Assembly: GCF_002077155.1 (NCBI RefSeq)
Contig: NZ_CP015027.1
Span: 1,280,501-1,344,500, forward strand
Reading direction: 5' to 3'
Length of the DNA: 64,000 nucleotides
Source of the DNA: Sporosarcina sp. P33
Lineage (GTDB): Bacteria > Bacillota > Bacilli > Bacillales_A > Planococcaceae
The notes under the pieces were generated by a model, which worked only from the letters and a program-made list of their open reading frames with translations, ran no database searches and had not been told where the DNA came from. Position 1 is the first letter of the stretch. Each line of letters opens with the position of its first letter. Below, piece by piece: positions 1 through 8,343 of the stretch. A program made the translations under genes and the position numbers.

Positions 1-204
1 GCGGATCATCCGGCACCAATGAAAGCCATCATACTTTGGCAATTGGATATCTATAATCACCAGATCCGGCTTGAGTTCCATAAACTCCTGCAATACATTA
101 CGGAAGTCTTTAACTCCTTCCGTTCGGTAAGACCATTGCGTCAGGCGTTCTTTTATTTCGGCAAATAAGGTTTGATCATCTTCTATCAGCATAATCGTAA
201 ACAA
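1..204 (-). CDS. BceR-like response regulator, N-terminal part (cut by window edge)
   Basis: This is the receiver domain of an OmpR-type response regulator, running off the left edge after 68 codons. The visible protein has the acidic pair (LIEDD) near residue 8 and the phospho-acceptor Asp in VIIDIQLPKYDG near residue 53. The FHWCRMIR stretch that follows is typical of BceR-type regulators, which control bacitracin/antimicrobial-peptide ABC transporters in Firmicutes. The start is taken as the TTG at 202-204 because GGTGAG lies 5-7 bases upstream; an internal ATG 4 codons later would remove the first beta strand. The DNA-binding domain and the expected BceS/BceAB neighbours lie outside the window, so the exact subfamily is inferred. 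Confidence 0.75.
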   Translation of the reverse strand, partial: MFTIMLIEDDQTLFAEIKERLTQWSYRTEGVKDFRNVLQEFMELKPDLVIIDIQLPKYDGFHWCRMIR

Positions 205-266
205 CGGACTCACCACACTTTTCTTCAGTGCTTTTAGTGTATCCTATCTGAAGACAAAATCAAAAC

Positions 267-301
267 AGCGGGCGAATGAAGGCAACCTTCATTCGCCCGC
301 T
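267..301 (-). terminator. Intrinsic terminator after yqhG
   Basis: A perfect 16-bp inverted repeat (267-282 with 286-301) with a 3-base loop sits just beyond the yqhG stop codon. On the minus strand it is followed by a T-rich tail (TGTTTTGATTTTG). It separates yqhG from the response regulator at the left edge. Confidence 0.85.
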
Positions 302-308
302 GCTATTT

Positions 309-1088
309 TCATTTCAAATAAAATAATCCTCCGCTTACTATGTCCACTGTAATTCGCGGCTTAAACCGCTCTTCCATAGCTTGTTTCTCCACATCATAGT
401 ATTCAGGCTTCTGCTCTTGTCCCTCATAGAAATAATCCAATACCGCCTGATCTCTTTTCCAGCGCTTTTCTGCTTCTGCAATCCATGACTGGTCTTCGCC
501 TTCAATGATTTGATCTATCACTTGATCCAAACGGTCGATTCCGCGGGCAGGTGTGATGATATAAGGCAAATGAAATACTTGTTCAGACGGTTCTGGTGAG
601 AATTGACGAGTGCATAGAGTCTCATGAAATCCGTTCATCACGGCGCCTGTCATCAAGTTCATGCCGATTGAATACAACATTTCTTTCGTCTGATGGCTAA
701 TAAACGATACTTTATAATTTACACCGATCCAAGGCGTAAGAATCACTTGAATGTGTGCGTCCGAAATCCGCTCATACATTTTCACATACCGGCCCATTTC
801 CTTTGTCACCCGAAATAACTGATGCAGACGCGGTGAACCGAGATGGATTGCCTCGCCTTTTATCCCGCTGTTCAAATGTTGCATGTCTGTAATCAGTGTA
901 AGCTGTGCGGGATTCGGTGTTTCGTTGACACTTTCCACATACCGCCAATAAAACGGCCGGTTCATAATCTTTTTATCCATGTCAATTGTCAGCTGTACGG
1001 TGAGATAATGTTCATTTCCATGGAGTACTTCACAGTGATTTTCTTTAAAAAACTGATGGAGAAAAGTATGGATCTCTTGTGCGTGCAT
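309..1088 (-). CDS. yqhG: YqhG family protein
   Basis: A 259-residue cytoplasmic protein recognised as the YqhG family of Bacillales; its function is not known. No signal peptide or membrane segment is visible, and the C-terminus is charged. The ATG start has a GAGGGAGGCGG ribosome site directly upstream. The gene begins 13 bases after the stop of the helicase gene yqhH, so the two form an operon in the same order as in Bacillus subtilis. In B. subtilis the pair lies beside the glycine cleavage operon; no gcv gene is present here. Confidence 0.85.
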   Translation of the reverse strand: MHAQEIHTFLHQFFKENHCEVLHGNEHYLTVQLTIDMDKKIMNRPFYWRYVESVNETPNPAQLTLITDMQHLNSGIKGEAIHLGSPRLHQLFRVTKEMGRYVKMYERISDAHIQVILTPWIGVNYKVSFISHQTKEMLYSIGMNLMTGAVMNGFHETLCTRQFSPEPSEQVFHLPYIITPARGIDRLDQVIDQIIEGEDQSWIAEAEKRWKRDQAVLDYFYEGQEQKPEYYDVEKQAMEERFKPRITVDIVSGGLFYLK

Positions 1089-1101
1089 GAATCCGCCTCC
1101 C

Positions 1102-2634
1102 TCATATAGATTGTTCCTTCATCGCTAAAATATTGTCCAGCTCCCCTACCACCTGTTCAAATGTATCGATTTTTCCTTGCAGCACTTTCAGGATATGATC
1201 ATCAATCGTTCCTTCTACTGCCAAGTTATAAATTTGCACATCATGCTCCTGACCTAACCGGTGAACCCGGCCGATCCGCTGTTCCAATTTCATCGGATTC
1301 CACGGCAAGTCATAATTGATCACGTGATGGCAAAACTGCAGGTTAATCCCTTCCGCACCGGACTCTGTCGCGATGAGCACCTGCGCCTGCTGCTTAAAGA
1401 GATGTTTAATCCATTCACGGCTGCTTTTACTCAATTTGCCGTTGAATATGACGTTCGAGATTCCCTTTGCATATAAATAGTCACTCAAATACAGCTGTGT
1501 CATCCGATATTCTGCAAATATAATCACTTTGTCGTTCGCTTTCGCAATTAAGTCTGCTGTCATTTTAGCTTTGGAATGCACTGGCAGTCTTTCCAGCTGC
1601 TCGATCACTTGATTTACCCTGCTGACTTCTTCCGGCTTCGTGCACTCGGCCAGCAAGTTCATCAATGTGCCAATCACTGCATCCGGACTGCTGCACATTT
1701 CCCTTTGTACAGTCATCGTCGTAAACGCATCCGCAAATACGGGTGAAATCTCTTTTAATTGGGATAAAGCCGTATACACTTGTCTTTCATCGGCTGTGAA
1801 TTCTACAGGGATGGATTGTACCTGACGCGCAGACCATTCAATGCCGGTATCTTGCCGCCTGTTGCGCACCATAACCTGACTCACCAGCTCCTTTAAATAC
1901 TCATCCCGTTCTTCATCCCGATTTTTCGCTGAAAATATAGCAGAAAACGATTCAAAATTACCGAGATGCCCCTGCTTAAGCAATGACACCAAATAGAATA
2001 ATTCAAAAATATCGTTCTGGATGGGCGTTGCAGTCAGCAGCAGGCAAAATTTCTTTTTTAGACTTTGCACAAATTCATAACTGATCGTTTGATGATTCTT
2101 TAATTTATGGGCTTCATCCACAATGATTAAGTCATAATCTTGCGCATAGATTTTTTCCTTATGCGGACTGCGCTTGGCTGTATCCAAGCTCATGACGACT
2201 ACATCCACATAATCGAGCTCATAGTTCTTTTTGTACAGCAGTGCGGGGATATGGAATTTTGTATACAGCTCCTCCACCCACTGATTGACAAGAGAAGCCG
2301 GCACCAGAATGAGAACTTTCTTCACAAGTCCGCGGAGCAAGTACTCTTTGATAATCAGTCCTGCTTCAATTGTTTTACCAAGTCCCACTTCATCCGCTAA
2401 AATTGCTTTGCCGTTCATTTCCTCGATCACACGTTCAGCCGCTTCTATTTGATGCGCTAACGGTTTAACGTTCGGCAGATAAGCGAGCGACTGCAATCCT
2501 GTAAAATTAGTAATTAAGTTATTTTTCGTGATGGTATAGCACATATTATATAAATTCCAGCTGTCAAAAGGCTCTCTGTTTTCCAGCCTCTCAATAAATC
2601 CTTCTTTCCATGAAGACGATCTTTCAATCAGCAT
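1102..2634 (-). CDS. yqhH: YqhH, Snf2/RapA-type DEAD/DEAH helicase
   Basis: A superfamily 2 ATPase of the Snf2/RapA type, 510 residues from the chosen start. Visible motifs are Walker A GLGKT (about 84-88), DEAH (about 173-176), LLTATP, and the helicase C-terminal motifs IATESGAEGINLQ and QRIGRVHR (about 452-459). Such proteins translocate on double-stranded DNA and remodel protein-DNA complexes; RapA recycles RNA polymerase. The role of YqhH itself is unknown. The ATG at 2632-2634 is preferred because GAGGTGAT lies just upstream; an ATG 11 codons earlier (2667) has no clear ribosome site. It is co-transcribed with yqhG. Confidence 0.85.
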   Translation of the reverse strand: MLIERSSSWKEGFIERLENREPFDSWNLYNMCYTITKNNLITNFTGLQSLAYLPNVKPLAHQIEAAERVIEEMNGKAILADEVGLGKTIEAGLIIKEYLLRGLVKKVLILVPASLVNQWVEELYTKFHIPALLYKKNYELDYVDVVVMSLDTAKRSPHKEKIYAQDYDLIIVDEAHKLKNHQTISYEFVQSLKKKFCLLLTATPIQNDIFELFYLVSLLKQGHLGNFESFSAIFSAKNRDEERDEYLKELVSQVMVRNRRQDTGIEWSARQVQSIPVEFTADERQVYTALSQLKEISPVFADAFTTMTVQREMCSSPDAVIGTLMNLLAECTKPEEVSRVNQVIEQLERLPVHSKAKMTADLIAKANDKVIIFAEYRMTQLYLSDYLYAKGISNVIFNGKLSKSSREWIKHLFKQQAQVLIATESGAEGINLQFCHHVINYDLPWNPMKLEQRIGRVHRLGQEHDVQIYNLAVEGTIDDHILKVLQGKIDTFEQVVGELDNILAMKEQSI

Positions 2635-2706
2635 TTGCATCACCTCAATCAGCCATAATGTTTTCATTAGAATGTCCCAAAAAGACAGACTTATGAATAA
2701 CGCAAA

Positions 2707-2730
2707 AAACCCTCTGCAATTAGAGGGTTT
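2707..2730 (-). terminator. Intrinsic terminator of the ravA/viaA-like operon
   Basis: A 9-bp stem (2707-2715 with 2722-2730) around GCAATT, followed on the minus strand by a T-run. It lies 15 bases beyond the stop of the VWA-domain gene. Confidence 0.8.
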
Positions 2731-2744
2731 CCATTATCGGTCCA

Positions 2745-4187
2745 TTATATTTCAAATGCTGTAAAACTGCCTTCCTCGTCAAAATCTGTTACATGCAGTA
2801 CGCGGTCTGAAAATGATTCTGCGATTTTCGTATCCTTGCCCAGTATAAGCGACAGTACGTTGAATTTCTTTTGTTTTTTCATTTCATTAAATTCCTTCAG
2901 GAAGCTGTTACTGATCTCGTCTTCTCCGTCTGTAACGAAAATTACATCCGCATTTTTGAATGTACTGCCACCGATGACTTTTAGTGCTTCCTTCAGCGAC
3001 AGAGTGAAGTCCGTGCCGCCGCCTAAATATGTGCGGGCAAGCCGTGCGAGTTCACTGGAAGTGATCTTGCCTTTGACAAATGTTTCTTGCTGCACGGTCG
3101 TAGAAAATAACAGCACACATAAATCTCGGCGCTGTTTTTTCGCTATGGACAGAAGCGCTAAGATAAATCCTTTCGACTGATTATCAAGCAGTTTCATACT
3201 TCCGGACTGGTCGAGACAAAAGACAATGGGACCTTTACCAAGCTCTTCGCGTTTTCTCTGGTCGTACTGCATCGTCTCTTCTTCAGCAAAACGCCGCAAG
3301 AAGTCTTTTTTCGTTGCATCGTGCGTATACAGCCCTAATTCTATGGGCAATAATCGTTCTATTTCATTTCCGGTCGTCACACCTCGCCTTTCCATGGATT
3401 CTGCATAATTCGTTTTTTGCTTTTTGCTCGCCACTTCTTTGAACCGGCCTGCCCATTCCGCAATTTCTTGCATCTTCGGGTTTGTTGCCAATTGATCAGC
3501 AACAGCCAGCTGTTCGCGCAGCGGCACCTTTTTCAGATCCGCATCCCCTTTACCGGCGCTGCTCCCGCCCATTAAAGAAATCAGGCTGTCTTTTACTTTA
3601 ATTGTTTCTTCTACCGCTTCATCCATCGCCTGCAAAAAACGCTCTCCACTCGTTTCAAGCGTCAATTCAAGTTTGTCATTCAATTTATCGGATGCTTCTG
3701 CCAGTTCCTGAACCGGCTCATCTATTTCATCCATACCTTCCGGGGTTGCCTGCTCTATCGGCACATTATCCTGGAGCGCTTCAACAGCCTCCATCTTCTC
3801 CAGCAGTTCCTCATCCAGCGCTTTCGCGTCCGCAAGCCACGCGTTTATTTTCTCACCAAACTTCACTGTACATACGGTCGCTGCCAGATCATCCAGCCGG
3901 GTGAAATTTCTATATTCCTCAAAGTGTTCATCTTTCATTATTTTCTTTAAAATCGTCTGGTTTGCTTTTAGTGCCGGATGAATGCCGCCTGCCACAATTC
4001 GCGGTTTCATTTTATACAGTGCCGCCCAAATATCACCAAGCAGCGCTTCTGCAGTCGGCAATTGCCCTTCGTCTCTTACCTTCTGCAAACCGTCCGACAT
4101 TCCGAACAGCTCTTTAAACCGGCGTTTATCAAATGCGTCTGTATTCAGTACGGAGCGATGATCTCTTACGATTTTACTTCTTTTCAT
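2745..4187 (-). CDS. ViaA-like VWA domain protein
   Basis: A 480-residue cytoplasmic protein with a long helical N-terminal half and a C-terminal von Willebrand factor A domain. The MIDAS metal site is intact: DQSGS (about 326-330), the Thr in GGGTDFT (about 392) and the Asp in VTDGED (about 420). Size, layout and the adjacent MoxR-type ATPase match ViaA, the partner of RavA in Enterobacteria, where the pair modulates assembly or activity of respiratory enzymes. The start at 4187 is chosen because AAAGGAG precedes it with good spacing; the longer GTG-started reading would overlap the ATPase gene by 4 bases. The client protein is unknown. Confidence 0.82.
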   Translation of the reverse strand: MKRSKIVRDHRSVLNTDAFDKRRFKELFGMSDGLQKVRDEGQLPTAEALLGDIWAALYKMKPRIVAGGIHPALKANQTILKKIMKDEHFEEYRNFTRLDDLAATVCTVKFGEKINAWLADAKALDEELLEKMEAVEALQDNVPIEQATPEGMDEIDEPVQELAEASDKLNDKLELTLETSGERFLQAMDEAVEETIKVKDSLISLMGGSSAGKGDADLKKVPLREQLAVADQLATNPKMQEIAEWAGRFKEVASKKQKTNYAESMERRGVTTGNEIERLLPIELGLYTHDATKKDFLRRFAEEETMQYDQRKREELGKGPIVFCLDQSGSMKLLDNQSKGFILALLSIAKKQRRDLCVLLFSTTVQQETFVKGKITSSELARLARTYLGGGTDFTLSLKEALKVIGGSTFKNADVIFVTDGEDEISNSFLKEFNEMKKQKKFNVLSLILGKDTKIAESFSDRVLHVTDFDEEGSFTAFEI

Positions 4188-4201
4188 AGAAATCGCTCCT
4201 T

Positions 4202-5386
4202 TCACATTCTGAAAAAGACTCCATGCTGTCCGTCATTTTCGTTCTTCTTGCCGGAAGTATGGCCATAGTAGGCAGTATCTAATCTGCTGCTTTCCACTTC
4301 ATTTTTTAATGCGGTTATTTGGCTCTGCAGTGTTCCAATTTCATCCATACGGCTTGAATTTCTGTCGTTTAATGTACGCAGTTCCGCTGTCAGTGCATTC
4401 ATTTTCTGTATAGCTTCCATACCTGCTTCAGCTGACTGATCGCGCACTGCTGAGTCATATATTTCATTTGCTTCGTTTTCAATAGCTGAAAGTCTTCGTC
4501 CCACTTCATCTTGCGAATGCCGGCCAATGATGTTCGAGACTGTTTCTTTTTGATCTAGCGTTTCCCACAGAGCATGTTTTAAAATCGCAATATCATTGAC
4601 TTGAACGCTTTCCCTTTGTTCGATTAAAGCTTTTGCCTGGAGAACGCACAGTGATTGCTTGAACCGGCGGTCGGACGGCTGAATCCCTTCGTCCAGAAGT
4701 TCTCTGCGAATCGTGGATAACGTTTCATATACTTCATCAGAAATTTTCACGTTTTCGGTCATGGTCTGTAATTGCTGCAGTTCTTCCAACTGCATAGTCG
4801 GTGTTTCTACGTCTTCGCCTTCGTCTTTCATCATCGAGACAAAGTTCGATTCATCCGCAATAAAATTAATCTCAAAACGCAGGAGGAACCGGTCGAATAA
4901 CGCTTCTAGGCCTTCTCCTTCCTCTGGATATTCGTTAGACGCACCAATAACAGACATTAACGGCACTTCGACGGGAGAGCCATCGTTATAGAACAGCCTT
5001 TCATTAATCAGTGTCAGCAGACTGTTCAGAATCGCGGAGTTCGCTTTAAAAATTTCGTCTAAAAACACGAGATGCGCTTCAGGCATTTTCGCGGCAGTAT
5101 TACGTTTATACACACCTTTTTCTAAATCTTTTAACGACAGCGGACCAAATACTTCCTCGGGGGTACTGAATCTGGTCAGCAGCCATTGAAAATACGATGT
5201 TCCCTCCACAATTTTGGCCAATTCTACTGACAGTGCTGATTTTGCAGTGCCCGCTGGACCGATCATCAGCATATGCTGCTTGGAAAGAAGCGCGACCAAA
5301 ATCCCTTCCACTTCGCTTTCCCGCTCAAAAAACTTTCCGTTTAATGCGCGTTTTATTTCATACAATTTCTGTAGTGTATTCTCCAT
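4202..5386 (-). CDS. RavA-like MoxR-family AAA+ ATPase
   Basis: An AAA+ ATPase of 394 residues. Walker A is GPAGTAKS (43-50), Walker B is LVFLDE (106-111), sensor-1 Asn is in GASNEYP (about 151), and an arginine-finger region FDRFLLRF lies near 166. The last about 90 residues are predicted coiled coil. MoxR ATPases act as chaperones that load metals or remodel partners together with VWA proteins; the VWA partner begins 14 bases downstream, so this is a two-gene operon. A GAGGTGATGCAC ribosome site precedes the ATG. E. coli RavA is longer (about 500 residues), so the C-terminal LARA region appears to be replaced by the coiled coil. Confidence 0.85.
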   Translation of the reverse strand: MENTLQKLYEIKRALNGKFFERESEVEGILVALLSKQHMLMIGPAGTAKSALSVELAKIVEGTSYFQWLLTRFSTPEEVFGPLSLKDLEKGVYKRNTAAKMPEAHLVFLDEIFKANSAILNSLLTLINERLFYNDGSPVEVPLMSVIGASNEYPEEGEGLEALFDRFLLRFEINFIADESNFVSMMKDEGEDVETPTMQLEELQQLQTMTENVKISDEVYETLSTIRRELLDEGIQPSDRRFKQSLCVLQAKALIEQRESVQVNDIAILKHALWETLDQKETVSNIIGRHSQDEVGRRLSAIENEANEIYDSAVRDQSAEAGMEAIQKMNALTAELRTLNDRNSSRMDEIGTLQSQITALKNEVESSRLDTAYYGHTSGKKNENDGQHGVFFRM

Positions 5387-5712
5387 ATGTGCATCACCTC
5401 AATTTGTAGTGTTCATCAGTTCATCCTTTTATGTAACAGTGTGACTGTAACGCGCTGATTTTAACCTCTTTTCATTAATTTCTGCAGGACGTTTTGTATC
5501 ATGTCTCTGTATTCTTGTATAACCTTTTACATAAGCTTGAAATATAGTGTTTCTCTCTCCTGAATACATCTCTTCTACTACCATTACCCTTTTTACTCCA
5601 TGCCAACTCCTATCGCTGAATATTTTTCAAAAGAATAAAAATGAACATAACATTATACAAAATTTATACACGCGCATAGTCATCCTTGGAATTAAGGCTT
5701 TGTTTTATATGG
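5387..5712. other. Intergenic region between ravA-like and amphi-Trp genes
   Basis: A divergent, AT-rich spacer of about 370 bases in total. Apart from the promoter and ribosome site of the rightward gene described separately, no gene with a ribosome site, no stable hairpin and no riboswitch signature was recognised. Confidence 0.5.
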
Positions 5713-5726
5713 TATAATTGCCATAT
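5707..5726 (+). promoter_or_regulatory. Extended -10 promoter inside an ATATGG/CCATAT inverted repeat
   Basis: TATAAT at 5713-5718 is preceded by TG (an extended -10). The -10 box is bracketed by ATATGG (5707-5712) and CCATAT (5721-5726). It lies about 30 bases upstream of the amphi-Trp gene start. A possible operator is inferred from the symmetry only. Confidence 0.5.
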
Positions 5727-5755
5727 TAGAATCTGTTACAGGAGGTGGATCAGAC

Positions 5756-6037
5756 ATGACAGGAAGTACTAAAAATGAAAAAACAGTGTTAGTTGATCAT
5801 GAAGAAAAGACATCATTGGTGAATGCAGCTGAATTTCTTGAGACGATGGCTAAGAAATTGAGGGAAGAAGGCACCTTTACTTTGACCCATAATGGACAAA
5901 CACATGAAGTGACACCTGCTTCATCAGTAGTGCTAGAAATCAAGCTGGAAAAACAGCTGGATAAGAACAAGCTGGAAGTCGAGCTGGAGTGGCGCGACGG
6001 CGACAATGAAAAGGACGCAGGCATTTCAATTAGTTGA
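5756..6037 (+). CDS. Amphi-Trp domain-containing small protein
   Basis: A 93-residue acidic protein recognised as the amphi-Trp domain family by its core TFTLTHNGQ...LEIKLEKQ...LEVELEWRDG near residues 39-85. These short proteins are widespread in archaea and bacteria and have no assigned function. No membrane segment or signal peptide is seen. A strong AGGAGGTGG site lies 6 bases before the ATG. It is a single-gene unit with its own promoter and a long terminator hairpin downstream. Confidence 0.8.
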   Translation: MTGSTKNEKTVLVDHEEKTSLVNAAEFLETMAKKLREEGTFTLTHNGQTHEVTPASSVVLEIKLEKQLDKNKLEVELEWRDGDNEKDAGISIS

Positions 6038-6057
6038 GTCTCTCAGCAAACAGAAAC

Positions 6058-6098
6058 AGCCGCACTGGCAATTCATTAAATGAATTGCCAGTGCGGCT
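6058..6098. terminator. Long perfect hairpin between convergent genes
   Basis: An 18-bp perfect stem (6058-6075 with 6081-6098) and a 5-base loop. It lies between the convergent amphi-Trp gene and the aspartate dehydrogenase gene. The T-tracts on both sides are short, so it may act as a bidirectional terminator or an RNA-stabilising end. Confidence 0.65.
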
Positions 6099-6141
6099 TT
6101 GCAGCAGAATGTTTTCATCTTTTGCCGTAATCATTCATGAT

Positions 6142-6924
6142 TCAGCTTCCGACCGTAATGGCGCTTCCCCTGTTCTGCAAAGTAGCCAGTATGCTTAATG
6201 CGGCGAGATAACTAGTTTTCGGATTATTCGGCATTGGCTCATTTTCTATAGTCAGGTTCATTGTGCCGAAATCGCCGCTTGCTTCAATGGTATGCGTATT
6301 TCGCTGAATGTTCGGGTCCGCGATGACACGTACTTTTGTCTGTTCCGCTCCTAAACCTGCAATTGATAATAATAATGCTACGTTGACGTTTTTAGGAAAC
6401 TTATCAATCGCCTCCAGCGCAAAACCGTCAAACATACAGTCCTCTGTACGTTTCACTTCAAGCCCTAATGACTGGTAGGATTTTCTCGTTGTAATACTTA
6501 CTTCCTTCAAACCGCCCAATGCATTCGCTGATTGCAGAAGATCCAGTCCGCCCACTGCACCCGACGGCAGATAAATGTGCTGATTATGCCTATGTGCCTC
6601 TTCTTTCATCTTTTTCAAAAAATTCGTGTCTTTGAACGCTCCGATACTGCTGAGTATCAGATCTTTTTTGTTCTTCAAAACTTCCTCCATATGCTCCACA
6701 GCAACATCTATTGTCGCCGCTTCCACAACCAGATCGACAGGAGACTGAATGAATTCTTGAAAGTCCGTATAAAATGCGGGCCCATATTGCGTTTCCAGAC
6801 GCGGCCCCACTTTCTGATTTCTTCCGAATATAGAGATAATCTTGCCATCTACCTTTTTATTTTTATTAATACTTTCCAATAAATACTGCGCAATATTACC
6901 GGTTCCGATTATACCGATTTTCAC
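6142..6924 (-). CDS. nadX: L-aspartate dehydrogenase
   Basis: A 260-residue NAD(P)-dependent aspartate dehydrogenase that oxidises L-aspartate to iminoaspartate and ammonia. The N-terminus is a Rossmann fold (KIGIIGTGNIAQ, residues 2-13), and the family signature YLPSGAVGGLDLL lies near 118-130, followed by the DUF108 catalytic domain. The start is the GTG at 6922-6924, with GAGAGGTG just upstream; an ATG 13 codons earlier has no ribosome site. In many bacteria NadX replaces NadB in NAD synthesis, but no nadA or nadC lies nearby. A role in aspartate catabolism is equally possible. Confidence 0.85.
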   Translation of the reverse strand: MKIGIIGTGNIAQYLLESINKNKKVDGKIISIFGRNQKVGPRLETQYGPAFYTDFQEFIQSPVDLVVEAATIDVAVEHMEEVLKNKKDLILSSIGAFKDTNFLKKMKEEAHRHNQHIYLPSGAVGGLDLLQSANALGGLKEVSITTRKSYQSLGLEVKRTEDCMFDGFALEAIDKFPKNVNVALLLSIAGLGAEQTKVRVIADPNIQRNTHTIEASGDFGTMNLTIENEPMPNNPKTSYLAALSILATLQNRGSAITVGS

Positions 6925-7065
6925 TTTACAACACCTCTCCCTTAAGTATATACATATTTTCAAGAAATCGAAGGCTTACTAGCAAGATACCCTTCCAAGA
7001 CATAAACAACACTATAAATGAATAGGATGGTATTGATTGCAGCAAAAAACAGGAGGAATCTGCTG

Positions 7066-7842
7066 ATGACAGGGTACACGGATAATTATGAGCGCGATAC
7101 GTACGGAATTATTGATTTTTGGGTGCGCAATAACTTTGAGCACGGGGAGTTTTTTGACCGTGAAATCAGTCACCATGAGCTGGAGCTAGCCCGTGCCAAT
7201 CAGCAAATGGTAGATCGCATGGGGAAAATCTTTAAAAAGACTGAATCTAAAACGGGGGATATTGGCTTAATCATCGATGAAGCAAAAAGCTCCACGAAAG
7301 AGTTTAGAGATTTACTTCTTCATACTATGGATCGGGCACTGCATTGCGATGTCATCATCTCCACACCTACTTCACTTCTCGACCATATGATCAGAGAAGC
7401 GGAAGAAGCGGAGAAAGTATTCAAACTGATTGAAACGAATTCCTATATTACGCCAGCTGACGCCACGATTCATGAAAGTAATTTCTGGCTTCGCCAAATG
7501 GTCGATCATTTGATATTCATCAGTCACTATGTAGATGCTTCTAACTACGAACTGCATGACCAAGTGCGTGCAATGACGAGAAAGTTTGAAAATCTCCTGT
7601 TACAGGCACAATCTTTGAAAACCATTATCCGCAGACCGCGCAATGAAGTTTCACCGGTTTTGAATACGTTCAATCAGATGGTAATAAAAGAAGCCAAAGC
7701 GCTCGAAGCCTTTAAATTGGAATTAAGTGAGCTCATTAAAAATTGTGCAGCGGTTACGACTGCACCGCCTGATTTATTGGAGCATATTGCGCGTGAAGCA
7801 CATCACCTGTGGAGAAACTTAGAAGACCAGATCGTAAACTAA
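7066..7842 (+). CDS. DUF2935 domain protein (two tandem helical repeats)
   Basis: A 258-residue, almost wholly alpha-helical protein of the DUF2935 family. Two related blocks are visible: DFWVRNNFEHGEFFDREI near the N-terminus and SNFWLRQMVDHLIFISHYVD near the middle. Both carry His/Glu/Asp patterns that could bind metal in a four-helix-bundle manner, which is inference. Such proteins occur mainly in spore-forming Firmicutes and their function is unsettled. The start at 7066 is set by AGGAGG at 7051-7056; an in-frame ATG at 7018 lacks a ribosome site. Confidence 0.75.
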   Translation: MTGYTDNYERDTYGIIDFWVRNNFEHGEFFDREISHHELELARANQQMVDRMGKIFKKTESKTGDIGLIIDEAKSSTKEFRDLLLHTMDRALHCDVIISTPTSLLDHMIREAEEAEKVFKLIETNSYITPADATIHESNFWLRQMVDHLIFISHYVDASNYELHDQVRAMTRKFENLLLQAQSLKTIIRRPRNEVSPVLNTFNQMVIKEAKALEAFKLELSELIKNCAAVTTAPPDLLEHIAREAHHLWRNLEDQIVN

Positions 7843-7847
7843 TACTA

Positions 7848-7917
7848 TGAATACGGCGACATGCTCGCCGTATTCAAAAAAGATTGCCAGCGCAGTTCAG
7901 ACGCGGGCAATCTTTTT
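7848..7917. terminator. Double hairpin between convergent genes
   Basis: Two perfect 12-bp hairpins in tandem: 7848-7859 with 7865-7876, and 7877-7888 with 7906-7917. The second has A-tract and T-tract flanks on both strands and serves as a bidirectional intrinsic terminator for the DUF2935 gene and the usp gene. Confidence 0.85.
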
Positions 7918-8331
7918 CTATTTCACAATTGTCACCGGACACTTTACATGCTTCATGACTTTATGGCTCACACTGCCCAGCACCATTTCCTGAAAAGCAT
8001 TCAGACCGCGGCTGCCGATGACCAGTTTATCAATCTTCTTTTCATTGACATAGTTTATGATTTCCTGACTCGGGTTGCCTTTGAGCATAATAACTTTCGC
8101 ATCGACAGCGGCTTCACGTGCAAGCGCTAAAATTGGATGCATCTTCTGTTCCCGTTTCAGTGACAGACTTTCAGGACTTTGCGACAAAAGTCTTTCATCC
8201 TTCGCCTTGCTGTAATCCTGTACATAAATGATCTCCAGCTGCACTCTTGGCAAGTACTCCGCCAGCATAATCGCATGTTCAGCAGCACGTACCGCATTTT
8301 CTGATCCGTCAATTGCCACCGCAATCTTCAT
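7918..8331 (-). CDS. Universal stress protein, UspA family
   Basis: A single-domain Usp of 137 residues. It starts with MKIAVAIDGS, and the ATP-binding loop G-x2-G-x9-G-S is intact in GSRGLNAFQEMVLGSVS near residues 106-121. GGGGGAACCGAT precedes the ATG. It lies 12 bases downstream of the SulP transporter gene and is almost certainly co-transcribed with it, a common pairing in Bacillales. Its closest relative in this window is the Usp at 25235-25648, of identical length. Confidence 0.9.
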   Translation of the reverse strand: MKIAVAIDGSENAVRAAEHAIMLAEYLPRVQLEIIYVQDYSKAKDERLLSQSPESLSLKREQKMHPILALAREAAVDAKVIMLKGNPSQEIINYVNEKKIDKLVIGSRGLNAFQEMVLGSVSHKVMKHVKCPVTIVK

Positions 8332-8343
8332 ATCGGTTCCCCC

